Positions 32,320 to 41,537 of a DNA stretch of 64,000 bases are shown here, piece after piece. Position numbers and translations under genes: made by a program. Origin of the DNA: Nocardia puris. GTDB lineage: Bacteria > Actinomycetota > Actinomycetes > Mycobacteriales > Mycobacteriaceae. The notes beneath the pieces were generated by a model. The model was not told where the DNA came from, searched no databases, and was given only the letters and a program-made list of their open reading frames with translations. Location of the stretch: the NCBI RefSeq assembly GCF_003315035.1, contig NZ_QNRE01000014.1, positions 124,001 through 188,000 on the forward strand, read 5' to 3'. Within the stretch, counting starts at the first letter, position 1, and every line of letters starts with the position of its first letter.

Positions 32320-35300
32320 TCAGCAGGCGGGCGGGTCGATTCCCAACTCGCGCAGGCGATCCCGGTACTGCGCCACGTTGGCGAGCTTCACGTCCTCGTA
32401 CCCGCGCACCATGTCGGGCAGCCCGGCCACCTCGACGGCCCGGTCGTACCCGGCGGTGTCGAGACGCGCGGCCAGATCCTCGATCGTCGCGGTGTAGTGG
32501 GACAGCAGTTCTCGCTCCACGCGGCGCACGTGGGCGTAGCCGAAGGGGTCGAACTTGGTGCCGCGCAGGCGCTTCCCCATCGCCAGCAGCCGCAGCGTGA
32601 AGTGGCTGCGCGGCGCCATGCCGATCTTCTTGGTGCGCCCCATCGCCCGCAGCACCGGCGGGTGCAGACGGTAGGTGAGGTTGGCGCCGTCGGGCACCTG
32701 CGCCGCCACCTCGGCCAGGAAGGCCGGGTCGGTGAGCCGGCGCGCCACCTCGTACTCGTCCTTGTAGGCGGTGAACTTGTAGAGCCCGCGCGCCACCTGC
32801 TCGCTGAACTCGGTGCGCTCGGTCACCGCGCGCTCGGCCTCCCACACCCGCTGCACGGTGCGCACGTATTCCCGCGCGACGGCCGCGTTCTGGTAGCCGA
32901 CCAGTTCCGCCGCGCGCAGCTCGACCAGCCGTCGGGTCTCGCCCGTGGCGGTGAGTCCGTCGAACAGGTTCGCGGGCAACGGAATCGGCGTCGGCTCCGG
33001 CCGCTCAGGACGGGTGGCCGCCGCGAACTCCTCGGGCCGCGCGATCGCCAGCCGTCCCCAGCGGAACGCCTCGATATTGGCCGCCACGGCGACACCGTTG
33101 ATCTCGATGGCCTCCTCGATCGCCGAGGCGGGCAGCCGCAGCCCGCCCACCTGGTAGGCCGCGCCGACCAGCATCAGGTTGGCGGCGGCGGTGTTGCCGA
33201 ACAGCGTCTCGGCCGCGGCGAGCGCGTCGAAGGAGTGCAGCGAGCGCGACACCTTCGCCAGCCGCGCCAGCAGCAGCGACTCGTCGGGGTGCGCCACCGA
33301 CTTGTCGTAGACCATCGCGCCCGTCGGGGTGCGGCTGGTGGACGCCACCGCGATGGTCGAGTCCGCGTTGCCATAGGCGAGGTTCTTGTTGTCGGTGGCG
33401 GCGAGCAGGTCGAACGCGATCACGCAGTCCGCCGAGGCGGGCGCGAGCCGGTTCGCGGGTTCGAGCGCACCCCCGGCGAACCGCAGGTGCGACACCACCG
33501 GACCGGCCTTCTGGCTCAACCCGATCTGGTCCAGGCTCGCCACCTCGTACCCGGCGCGCATGGCGGCGGTGGCCAGCACCTGGTTCACCGTCACGATGCC
33601 GGTGCCGCCGATGCCGGCGAGGAAGACGTTCTGCGTGCCGGTCGGCGGCGCGAGCGCGAGTTCGGGCAGGCGCGGCGGCTCGGCGCGGCGGGCGCTCTTG
33701 CGCTTGCGCGGCTGCTCGGGCAGTTCCACCGTGACGAACGACGGGCAGTCGCCGTCCAAGCAGCTGTAATCGGTGTTGCAGGAGGTCTGGTCGATGCGGG
33801 TCTTGCGCCCGAACTCGGTCTCCACCGGCTGTACCGACAGGCAGTTCGACTTCACACCGCAGTCGCCGCACCCCTCGCACACGGCCTCGTTGATGACCAC
33901 CCGGGTGCGCCGCGTGGGCAGGGTGCCGCGCTTGCGCTGGCGCCGCGCGTCGGCCGCGCAGTGCTGGTCGTAGATGAGCACGGTCACGCCGGGGATCTCG
34001 CGCAGCATGCGCTGCGCCTCGTCGAGCCGGTCGCGGTGCCACAGCAGCGTGCCGGGGGCCAGATCGCGCTTGCGGTAGCGGCCGGGCTCGTCGGCGCAGA
34101 CCACGATCCGCCGCACCCCTTCGAGATGCAGTTTGTGGGTCAGCTTCGGCACGCCGATCGCGCCTTCGGCGTCCTGCGCGCCGGTCATGGCGACCACGTC
34201 GTTGTGCAGGAGTTTGAAGGTGATGTTCACCCCGGCCGCGACGCACGCCTGCACCGCGAGCTGCCCGGAGTGGAAATACGTTCCGTCGCCGATGTTCTGG
34301 AACAGGTGCGGCACGTCGGTGAACGGCGCCTGCCCGATCCACTGCGCGCCCTCGCCGCCCATCTGGGTCAGCCCGGTGACGGCGCTGTCGGTGCGTCCCG
34401 ACATCGTCACCATGGTGTGGCAGCCGATGCCGCCGCCCGCGAGCGAACCCTCCGGCACGGCGGTCGACCGGTTGTGAGGGCATCCGCTACAGAAATACGC
34501 GGCCCGTTTCGTGGACAGCACCGACAGCGACAATGGTTGCGGCAGCGGGCGTTTCAATTCCAGGTAATCGCCGAGCACGCGGCGCAGCGGTGCCGCGATC
34601 CGGCCGGAGGTGAGTTCACCGTTCGGGCTGAACAATTCGCGCCCGCGCGCGTCCCGCTTACCCAGGATGGCGGGCGCGTCGGCGGTGCCGTAAAGGATTT
34701 CGCGGATCTGCGTTTCCACGAACGCGGTCTTGTCCTCCACCACGACGAGCCGCTCGAGCCCCTGCGCGAAACGCCGGACACAGTCCGGGGCAATGGGATA
34801 CGGCATGCCGATGCGCAACAGCCGGACACCCGCGCGCATCAGGTCGTCGTCGGTCACCCCGAGGTCGGTGAGCGCCTGGCGCACCGCGTCGAAGGTGGTG
34901 CCGGTGGCGGCGACGCCCACCACCGCGCGCGGCGGATCGACCTCGATCACGTCGAGTTCGTTGCGGGTGCTGTAGGCCTTGACCAGCTCCCAGCGCGGCC
35001 CGTAGAGGTCGGCCTCGGCGATCACGCTGTCCGTCGGTGCGGCCATCGGACGCTGCCGGTAGACGAACGGCTTTCCCTCCCATTCGATCTCGGGCACCAC
35101 GATGTCGAATTCGCCGACCGAACCGTCCACGGTCCAGGCGCCGTCGGCGACATCGGCCACGATCTTCAGCGCCACCAGGCACCCCGAGGCCCGCGACAGC
35201 GCGACACCGTGCAGACCCATGGTGATGATCTCGCGGGCGTTGCGCGGGAACAGGACCGGGATGTTCATCGCGGCCAGCGACCGTTCGCTCACCGCGGGCA

Positions 35301-35787
35301 CGGTCGAGGACTTCGACGCGGGATCGTCACCCACCAGCAGCAGCACCCCGCCACCCGCGTTGGCGCCGTACATGTTCGCGTGCCGTAGCGCGTCGGTCGC
35401 CCGGTCCAGGCCGGGCCCCTTGCCGTACCACACGCCGACCACGCCGTCGTGCGTCGAATTGCCCGCGGGGAGCCGGCCTTGGCTTCCCCACACCGAGGTG
35501 GCGGCCAATTCCTCGTTCAGGCCGGGCACGAAGGAGATGTCGTGTTCGGCGAGCACCTTCGGCATCCCCGACAGCATCCGGTCCACCCCGCCCAGCGGGC
35601 TGCCCTGGTAGCCGGACACGAAGGTGCCGACGCGCCGTCCGGCGCGCAGGTCGCGCACGTGCTGTTCCACCAGCTGGCGGGCGATCGCCTGCACGCCGGT
35701 GAGCACGACGGTGCCCGAGCCGACGCGGTAGCGGTCGGCGAGGTCGTAGGGCGCGGTGCTCAGATCGCGGTCGGCGAGTTCGGTCAT
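32320..35787 (-). CDS. Indolepyruvate ferredoxin oxidoreductase, fused alpha-gamma form
   Basis: 1155 residues from ATG 35787 behind AGGAG. It combines the IorA-type TPP part (FVSGYQGSPLGGVDRML; TPP motif region GGEGAQWIGQAPF...NIGDGTYFHSGQLA), a ferredoxin-like Cys set (CEGCGDCGVKSNC and CNTDYSCLDGDC) and an IorB-type gamma domain (FLAGIGGTGIVTVNQVLATAA). It oxidatively decarboxylates aryl or branched 2-oxo acids to acyl-CoA with ferredoxin. Fusion in one chain is usual in actinobacteria and proteobacteria. It is monocistronic, and no regulator is adjacent. Confidence 0.9.
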   Translation of the reverse strand: MTELADRDLSTAPYDLADRYRVGSGTVVLTGVQAIARQLVEQHVRDLRAGRRVGTFVSGYQGSPLGGVDRMLSGMPKVLAEHDISFVPGLNEELAATSVWGSQGRLPAGNSTHDGVVGVWYGKGPGLDRATDALRHANMYGANAGGGVLLLVGDDPASKSSTVPAVSERSLAAMNIPVLFPRNAREIITMGLHGVALSRASGCLVALKIVADVADGAWTVDGSVGEFDIVVPEIEWEGKPFVYRQRPMAAPTDSVIAEADLYGPRWELVKAYSTRNELDVIEVDPPRAVVGVAATGTTFDAVRQALTDLGVTDDDLMRAGVRLLRIGMPYPIAPDCVRRFAQGLERLVVVEDKTAFVETQIREILYGTADAPAILGKRDARGRELFSPNGELTSGRIAAPLRRVLGDYLELKRPLPQPLSLSVLSTKRAAYFCSGCPHNRSTAVPEGSLAGGGIGCHTMVTMSGRTDSAVTGLTQMGGEGAQWIGQAPFTDVPHLFQNIGDGTYFHSGQLAVQACVAAGVNITFKLLHNDVVAMTGAQDAEGAIGVPKLTHKLHLEGVRRIVVCADEPGRYRKRDLAPGTLLWHRDRLDEAQRMLREIPGVTVLIYDQHCAADARRQRKRGTLPTRRTRVVINEAVCEGCGDCGVKSNCLSVQPVETEFGRKTRIDQTSCNTDYSCLDGDCPSFVTVELPEQPRKRKSARRAEPPRLPELALAPPTGTQNVFLAGIGGTGIVTVNQVLATAAMRAGYEVASLDQIGLSQKAGPVVSHLRFAGGALEPANRLAPASADCVIAFDLLAATDNKNLAYGNADSTIAVASTSRTPTGAMVYDKSVAHPDESLLLARLAKVSRSLHSFDALAAAETLFGNTAAANLMLVGAAYQVGGLRLPASAIEEAIEINGVAVAANIEAFRWGRLAIARPEEFAAATRPERPEPTPIPLPANLFDGLTATGETRRLVELRAAELVGYQNAAVAREYVRTVQRVWEAERAVTERTEFSEQVARGLYKFTAYKDEYEVARRLTDPAFLAEVAAQVPDGANLTYRLHPPVLRAMGRTKKIGMAPRSHFTLRLLAMGKRLRGTKFDPFGYAHVRRVERELLSHYTATIEDLAARLDTAGYDRAVEVAGLPDMVRGYEDVKLANVAQYRDRLRELGIDPPAC

Positions 35788-36247
35788 CGGTCACTCCTGG
35801 ATTCCGGCGCCGGTGGGCGCCCGACATCGTTGAGCATCTGGTGCCGATATCCTGTCCCGAGTAAGCGAGATGAACAATAGTTGGATTTGAACTTGCGCAA
35901 TGTGCACTGTTTCGACGAGACCAACTGGGCACTCACTGCGCAGGATGTGACATCGCTGTGACCGCGACCACTCCCCGGGCCCGGGCCGACCCCCGACGGC
36001 CGCGCTGGAATCACGCGAAACACCCGGAACCGGTGCCGCGCGAACCGGAACCTGTTTCCGGTTTCGGTAGCACACGCGAATAACTCGTGCATACGGGGCT
36101 CTATGGTGCCGCGGCGGTTTCCCGCCGGTCGGCGACCGTTCCCGTTGTATTGCGTGGCTGATCTTCCACTGGCTAGGGTGGCTTTCCGACGACCGGTGCG
36201 GCGCCGTCGTCGGCCTTTCCCGGCCGTTATTCGCAAGGGGGGCAGCA
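35788..36247. other. Intergenic region with no gene seen
   Basis: 460 bases between divergent genes. It is less GC-rich on its left side, around the promoter of the oxidoreductase. I see no RNA gene, repeat or supported ORF. It should hold the promoters of the oxidoreductase and of the conservon. Confidence 0.5.
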
Positions 36248-36277
36248 ATGCCCAGAAGTAGGCAAGATCTTCGGTGA
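36248..36277 (+). CDS. Nine-residue leader peptide coupled to the conservon kinase
   Basis: ATG 36248 follows AAGGGGGG at good spacing and encodes MPRSRQDLR; its TGA (36275-36277) overlaps the GTG of the kinase (36274). The kinase GTG has no ribosome site of its own, so ribosomes finishing this mini-ORF probably start it. It could act only as a coupling device. Confidence 0.45.
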   Translation: MPRSRQDLR

Positions 36278-39200
36278 TCAGCAAGAGAATCCAACGGCTA
36301 TTACCGAGCGGCGCACGGGAAGGTGGGATACGGGCATTGCTGCGCGCGCCACTGGGCGTGCGCACCCGATTGCTGGCGATCGTTCTCATCCCCAGCCTCG
36401 CGCTCATGTCCATCGGCGTCGTCACCGCGTGGCAGTCGGTGACCGACAGCCGCACCGCCAAGGACTGGGCCGAGATGGCGGGCGCCACCACCACCCCGGC
36501 CATCCGCATGGTGGAGGCCGTCCAGGACGAGCGGCGCGCCACCGTCCTGCACCTCGCCGGCGACCCCGAGGCCACGGCGGCGCTGCCCGTGATCCGGCAG
36601 AACACCGACCGCGCGCTGGCCGCGCTCACTGCCCGCGGCGACGTCGCCGCCGCGCTGCGCCCCGATCTGGAAGCCGAAATCGTCGGCTACCAAACGCAAT
36701 ACGCCCAGTTGCCCGCCCTGCGCGGGGGGATCGACGGCGGCGCCGTGCCCGCCGACCAGGTGTTCGCCCTGTTCAGCGAGACCGTCGACACGCTGGTGCA
36801 CATCACGCTGATGGCCTCCGGCGTCGCGCCCGACGCCGACCTCGCCGTCGAGCTGTACAAGGCCATGCACCCGCTGCGCGCCGCCGAGGCGATCTCGCGC
36901 GCCAGCACGCTCGGCGCGGCCGCGCTGCTCACCGACGGTTTCACCGAGGCCGAGCGCGTCCAGTTCGACGGCTATATCGGCGACAGCCGCGGCGAGATCG
37001 CCTACGCGCGATCGGTGCTCGTCGGCGCCCGGCAGGAACAGTTGCAGGCCACCCTCGCGAGCCCGGCGTGGGGACAGCTGGTCGCGATGGAGGACGCGAT
37101 CATGCTGCGCGGCATCGACGTCGAGTCCGACGACACCTCGGGTGCGGGCAGGCAGTCGCGCACCACGCAGAGCACCGAGACCGAGCCGCTGCCCCTCGGC
37201 GCGGCCGAGTGGCAGCAGGCCGCCACCACCGTGCGGTCCGAACTGCTGAAGCTGTGGGAGGACCAGAGCCGCGACCAGCACCGGATCGCCGCGGCCGAGG
37301 GCGCCGAGTTGGAGCGCGAAGCGCTGTGGGGCGGTGCCGTGGTGCTGCTGATCGCGCTGCTGGCGTTCCTGGCGGCACTGCTGCTGGCCAACCGCTTCGT
37401 CGGCCGCATGCAGAAGCTGCGCCGCGACACCCTCGAGCTGGCCGACGAACAACTGCCCGAGACCATCCGCAAGCTCGGTGAGGGCGGCGCGGCCGAGGGG
37501 GACGTCGAGATCGCGCGCCTCGAATTCGGGCGCGACGAGATCGGGCAGGTCGCCGACGCGTTCAACCGCGCCCACCGCGCGGCCGTCGCGGCGGCGGTGG
37601 CGGAGTCCAAGACCCGCGCGGGTGTGGCGTCGGTGTTCCTCAATATCGCGCACCGCAGCCAGGTGATGGTGCATCGCCAGCTGGTGCTGCTGGACAAGGC
37701 CGAGCGTCAGGAGGAGAACCCGGAGCGACTGGACCTGCTGTTCCAGCTCGACCACCTGGCCACCCGCGCCCGGCGCAACGCGGAGAACCTCGTCATCCTC
37801 GGCGGCGAACAGCCCGGCAGGCGCTACCGCAACCCGGTGCCGCTGATCGACGTGGTGCGCAGCGCGGTGGCGGAAAGCTTGGACTACACCAGGATTCACA
37901 CCGGCAAGCTGCCCGACGTGCGCGTCTCCGGCGTCGCCGTGACCGACCTCATCCACCTCATCGCCGAGCTCACCGACAACGCCACCGCGTTCTCCCCGCC
38001 GGAGTCGCGGGTCGAAGTGGCGGGTGTCCCGGTCGGCAAGGGGATCGCGCTGGAGATCATCGACCAGGGGCTCGGCATGTCGGAGGCCGAGCTGGCCGAA
38101 CGCAACGCCCTGCTGGGTGACCCGCCGGACTTCAGCGTCGCGACCCTGTCGGGCGACGCGCGCCTCGGGCTGTTCGTGGTCGCGAAACTCGCTGTGCGGC
38201 ACGGGATCTCGGTGCGGCTCACCGAGTCCGACTACGGCGGGGTGAAGGCGATCGTGCTGGTGCCGACGGCGCTGCTCACCACCGAGTCGACGCCCGACGA
38301 ACCGCTCACGCCGCCCGGCGGTGCGGGAGGCTACGGTCCGGGGTCGGGTGCGGGGACCGCGACGGCGGTCGCGGAGCCGCGGACCGAAGTGCGCGTCGAG
38401 GCCGCGCCGCCGTCGGACGGGCGGCCCGCACTGCCCCGCCGTCGTCGGCAGGGTGCGCCGGGGGCGGAGCCCGCACCGTACGGGGCGGCGTATGCGGAAA
38501 CGTCTGCGCCGAAGGCAGATTCGGGTTCCAACGCGCCGACCGTCGCCGGTGATTCGACCGCGCAGGGCTCGGTGAGTTCGGAGGACCGAGGCGCGTCGAT
38601 CGAGTCGGTCGCCCAGATCCCCCCGACTCCGGGTACCTCGGCCGAGCCGACCGACCAGGACACCGCGATGGGCGATGCGCGACCCGCACTGCCCCGGAGG
38701 AACGCGAAATCGTCTGCCGCCGAGTCTGATCCGAAGGCCACTCCGGCCCGCGAGGGCGATTCCGTATCCGGTGCTGACGACGCCGGCTCGGAAGGGTCGG
38801 GGCCGTCGGCCGGCGCGGCGGTAACGGGCGAATCCACGTCGACCGCCGGTCGTCAGACCGCGCAGGTGGACGACCAGCTCGCATCGGGCGCTTCGACCAC
38901 GGATGCCGCCTCGGCGGTCCACGGCGGCGGCACCCTCGACCTGCCCGGCGCGACCACCGGCCGACCGGACGGGTCCGAGACACACAGCGGAGCCGAGGGT
39001 GAAAGCCACGGTGCTGTAGCCGGATCCGGAGTAGACGCCGGCAACGAGGGTGAGCCGGCGCGTTCCGGCACCAACGCGACGCGCGAATCCGCCGATCCGG
39101 CTGACACCGGTAACACGGCCGCCTCGGCGCTCGGGTCCGCTGATCCAGCGAACATCGGCGACGCGATCGCCCCAACGCGCAGGTTCGCCGATCCGGCTGG

Positions 39201-39786
39201 CACGGGCAACACGACCACCCCGGAGCACGAATCCGCTGATCCGGCTGGCACGGTCGGGCGAGAGGCCCGCGCTGTCGGTGAATCCGCCCCTGCCGGGAGT
39301 GATTCGGCGCGCAGCGCGTCGGCCCCGGGCACCGGCGCCGCCGACGGGTTCCGGTCCGGCTGGGCGCTCGCCGACCCGGACGCGACGGACGACGGCCCGG
39401 ATTCCGGTGCGCCGGCAGCCGATCACGAATCCGGCCCGGCACAACTCGACGCCCCCTCCGGCGCCGCGACGACCGACGACGGCTGGACGTTGGCGCAGCC
39501 CGGGGAGACCACCGCGCAATCGGGCTGGGTGCGCCACCGCGCCGGAAACATCGGCGGCAGTGGCGCGTTCGGCCCGGCGGTGCCGGTGACCCCGACGGCC
39601 GGACCCGGCTCGAGCTATACCGCGCCCGGTGGCGTGCGGGGGCGCACGGCCGAGCAGGCCCGGGATCTCATGGCGGCCATCGAGATCGGCACCCGCCAGG
39701 GCCGCCGCAAGCGCGTGGACGTGAATCCGACCGAAACCGAACACAACCCGCAGGAAGGCGCCGGTGACGACCTCCAAGCCCCGTAG
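36274..39786 (+). CDS. Conservon sensor kinase (CvnA-like) with nitrate-sensor-type domain and long disordered tail
   Basis: 1170 residues. TM1 is about 32-52 (LLAIVLIPSLALMSIGVVTA). An extracytoplasmic helical domain of the nitrate/nitrite-sensing type follows (RTAKDWAEM...VEAVQDERRATVLHLAGDP). TM2 is about 350-372, then HAMP-like sequence and a HATPase core: LLDKAERQEENPERLDLLFQLDHLATRARRNAENLVILGG, with N box LIAELTDNATAFSPPESR and G box IDQGLGMSEAEL. The last 490 residues are Ala/Gly/Ser/Thr/Pro/Asp-rich with loose repeats of SADPAGTGNT type. It heads a conservon with Roadblock and DUF742 genes. Such kinases work with a small GTPase system at the membrane. Confidence 0.88.
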   Translation: MISKRIQRLLPSGAREGGIRALLRAPLGVRTRLLAIVLIPSLALMSIGVVTAWQSVTDSRTAKDWAEMAGATTTPAIRMVEAVQDERRATVLHLAGDPEATAALPVIRQNTDRALAALTARGDVAAALRPDLEAEIVGYQTQYAQLPALRGGIDGGAVPADQVFALFSETVDTLVHITLMASGVAPDADLAVELYKAMHPLRAAEAISRASTLGAAALLTDGFTEAERVQFDGYIGDSRGEIAYARSVLVGARQEQLQATLASPAWGQLVAMEDAIMLRGIDVESDDTSGAGRQSRTTQSTETEPLPLGAAEWQQAATTVRSELLKLWEDQSRDQHRIAAAEGAELEREALWGGAVVLLIALLAFLAALLLANRFVGRMQKLRRDTLELADEQLPETIRKLGEGGAAEGDVEIARLEFGRDEIGQVADAFNRAHRAAVAAAVAESKTRAGVASVFLNIAHRSQVMVHRQLVLLDKAERQEENPERLDLLFQLDHLATRARRNAENLVILGGEQPGRRYRNPVPLIDVVRSAVAESLDYTRIHTGKLPDVRVSGVAVTDLIHLIAELTDNATAFSPPESRVEVAGVPVGKGIALEIIDQGLGMSEAELAERNALLGDPPDFSVATLSGDARLGLFVVAKLAVRHGISVRLTESDYGGVKAIVLVPTALLTTESTPDEPLTPPGGAGGYGPGSGAGTATAVAEPRTEVRVEAAPPSDGRPALPRRRRQGAPGAEPAPYGAAYAETSAPKADSGSNAPTVAGDSTAQGSVSSEDRGASIESVAQIPPTPGTSAEPTDQDTAMGDARPALPRRNAKSSAAESDPKATPAREGDSVSGADDAGSEGSGPSAGAAVTGESTSTAGRQTAQVDDQLASGASTTDAASAVHGGGTLDLPGATTGRPDGSETHSGAEGESHGAVAGSGVDAGNEGEPARSGTNATRESADPADTGNTAASALGSADPANIGDAIAPTRRFADPAGTGNTTTPEHESADPAGTVGREARAVGESAPAGSDSARSASAPGTGAADGFRSGWALADPDATDDGPDSGAPAADHESGPAQLDAPSGAATTDDGWTLAQPGETTAQSGWVRHRAGNIGGSGAFGPAVPVTPTAGPGSSYTAPGGVRGRTAEQARDLMAAIEIGTRQGRRKRVDVNPTETEHNPQEGAGDDLQAP

Positions 39787-40189
39787 TCTCGACTGGCTGC
39801 TCGACGACCTCATCGAACGGCTGCCCGACGTTCGCTACGCCGTCGTGCTCTCCACCGACGGCCTGCTGCTCGGCCACGGCTCGGCCATGGACCGGGCCGA
39901 CGCCGAACGGTTCTGCGCCATGGCCTCCACCCTGCACGGGGTCGCGCGCAGCGCGGGCAACCACTTCGAGGCGGGTGGCGTCTGCCAGACCGTGGTGGAA
40001 CTGGACCGCGCCGTGCTGTTCATCACCGCGGCGGGCGATAACGCGTGCCTGGCGCTGCTCACCGCGGAGACCGCCAATATGGGCATGGTCGCCTACGAGA
40101 TGAACCAGACGGTGCAGCGCGTCGGCGCCCACCTCTCGGTCGATCCGCGACCACACTCGCTCGACGGGTCCGGCTTCCCGAGGCCATGA
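39764..40189 (+). CDS. Roadblock/LC7-domain protein (CvnB-like)
   Basis: 141 residues from GTG 39764 (AGGAAGG upstream), overlapping the kinase by 23 bases. Single Roadblock/LC7 fold: LDWLLDDLIERLPDVRYAVVLSTDGLLLGHG, then GGVCQTVVELDRAVLFITAAGDNACLALLTAETANMGMVAYEM. In conservons this protein acts with the GTPase (CvnD) as a likely GAP or scaffold. Its stop overlaps the DUF742 start by ATGA. Confidence 0.9.
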   Translation: MTTSKPRSLDWLLDDLIERLPDVRYAVVLSTDGLLLGHGSAMDRADAERFCAMASTLHGVARSAGNHFEAGGVCQTVVELDRAVLFITAAGDNACLALLTAETANMGMVAYEMNQTVQRVGAHLSVDPRPHSLDGSGFPRP

Positions 40190-40560
40190 GCGAGGAGCGT
40201 GAGTCCTGGTTCGACGAGGAGGCCGGCCCCCTCGTCCGCCTCTACGCGGTCACGCGCGGCCGGTCCGGCGGCGTCCGCCACGAGTTGAACATGCTCACGC
40301 TGGTGGCGCATTCGGGGTCGCGCGCGCTGCGGCGCACCGAACCCGAGTACGCCGAGATCGTCCGCCTCAGCCGCACGCCGCAGTCCGTCGCCGAGATCTC
40401 CGCCCGCCTCGGCCTGCCCCTCACCGCCACCAAGATCCTCGTGGGCGACCTCATCGACGACGGCGTCCTCGACCACCGCGATCCCGACCCCACCCCCGCC
40501 GCCGGCTCCCAGCAGATGGACATGCTCCGCGCCGTCCTCAAGGGCATCCAGTCGCTGTGA
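40186..40560 (+). CDS. DUF742 conservon protein (CvnC-like)
   Basis: 124 residues from ATG 40186. The DUF742 signature VRLYAVTRGRSGGVRHELNMLTLV is followed by a winged-helix-like segment EYAEIVRLSRTPQSVAEISARLGLPLTATKILVGDLIDDGVL, as in other CvnC proteins. The usual next gene, the CvnD GTPase, is absent: a minus-strand glycosylase follows after 164 bases, which hold nothing recognisable. Confidence 0.9.
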   Translation: MSEERESWFDEEAGPLVRLYAVTRGRSGGVRHELNMLTLVAHSGSRALRRTEPEYAEIVRLSRTPQSVAEISARLGLPLTATKILVGDLIDDGVLDHRDPDPTPAAGSQQMDMLRAVLKGIQSL

Positions 40561-40724
40561 TCCCCGCCGGACCGTAGTTTCGTCTATGGAACGGTGCGGA
40601 GATCCGCGTGTTCGTGGAACGGATGCTCGCACGCCGGTCGGCCGAGTGCGCGGCGTAGGGAGACGAGCCGCCGCACTCGTCCACCGTTCGGGCCGAAGCT
40701 GCCAGGCTCGCTGCCGTAGTGCTT

Positions 40725-41504
40725 CTACTGCGGTTCCGGTTGGCAGCGGGGGCAGAAGTAGATGCCGCGTTCGCGTTGGGTGATGCGGTCCGAGGGCGGG
40801 GTGGTGTCGCCGAGGGGGCGGACCTGGATGCGGGTGCCGCAGCGTTGGCAGGGGCGGCGCTGGCGGCCGTACACGAGCGGGCGCCACGGGGGCTGGTGGG
40901 CGGCCTTGCTGAGCACGCGGTGGGCTTCCTCCGTGAGCGCCAATAGATCCGGGACCCGCTCGACGGGGGTGGCGGGGTGGACCTTGCGCAGGAAACAGAT
41001 CTCGCTGCGGTAGATGTTGCCGATGCCGGCCAGGTTGCGCTGGTCGAGCAGGGCCAGGCCGATGGGTTGCGCCGGATGGGCCGACAGCCGCCGGACCGCC
41101 TCGGCCGCATCCCAATTCGGGCCCAGCAGATCCGGGCCGAGGTGATCGACCGCCGTGTGCTCGTCGGCGCGGCGCAGCACCTCCACGGTGCCGAGCGAGA
41201 AGCCGACGGCCTCGGTGTCATCGGTGCCCAGCACCACCCGGGCGGTGACGCGCGGCCTGGTCCAGCGCTCCCCGGTGCAGTACGTGCGCCACTCGCCCTC
41301 CATCTTCAAGTGGGTATGAATGCTGGCGGTGGAGGTGCGGATGAACAGGTGCTTGCCGTAACTGCCCACCTCCTCCACCAGATCACCGGCCAGATCCACC
41401 GTGGCGTACTTCGGCACCCGGAAATCACTGCGCACCAACGTCTTCCCGGCCAGCGCGAGCCGCAGCCGATCGGCGGTCAGGAATACGGTGTCACCTTCGG
41501 GCAC
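40725..41504 (-). CDS. Fpg/Nei-family DNA glycosylase-AP lyase
   Basis: 259 residues. I place the start at the second of two GTGs (41504), so that the protein begins Met-Pro-Glu-Gly after initiation. The Pro is the catalytic N-terminal nucleophile and Glu the proton donor of this family. Further landmarks are the conserved helix-two-turn-helix LLDQRNLAGIGNIYRSEICF and a C-terminal zinc finger (CQRCGTRI, then CPRC). The sequence YGKHLFIR and the length fit the actinobacterial Nei2 group, which removes oxidised pyrimidines. AAAGGGG precedes the start. It lies 33 bases after the Lhr helicase, same strand, so the two repair genes are probably co-transcribed. Confidence 0.88.
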   Translation of the reverse strand: MPEGDTVFLTADRLRLALAGKTLVRSDFRVPKYATVDLAGDLVEEVGSYGKHLFIRTSTASIHTHLKMEGEWRTYCTGERWTRPRVTARVVLGTDDTEAVGFSLGTVEVLRRADEHTAVDHLGPDLLGPNWDAAEAVRRLSAHPAQPIGLALLDQRNLAGIGNIYRSEICFLRKVHPATPVERVPDLLALTEEAHRVLSKAAHQPPWRPLVYGRQRRPCQRCGTRIQVRPLGDTTPPSDRITQRERGIYFCPRCQPEPQ

Positions 41505-41537
41505 CACTCACCCCTTTCGCGTGCCCCGCCATCCCGC

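Noticed and set aside
36301..39813. A 1170-codon minus-strand open frame
   Set aside because: Antisense to the conservon kinase; no domain motifs; a by-product of GC-rich codons.
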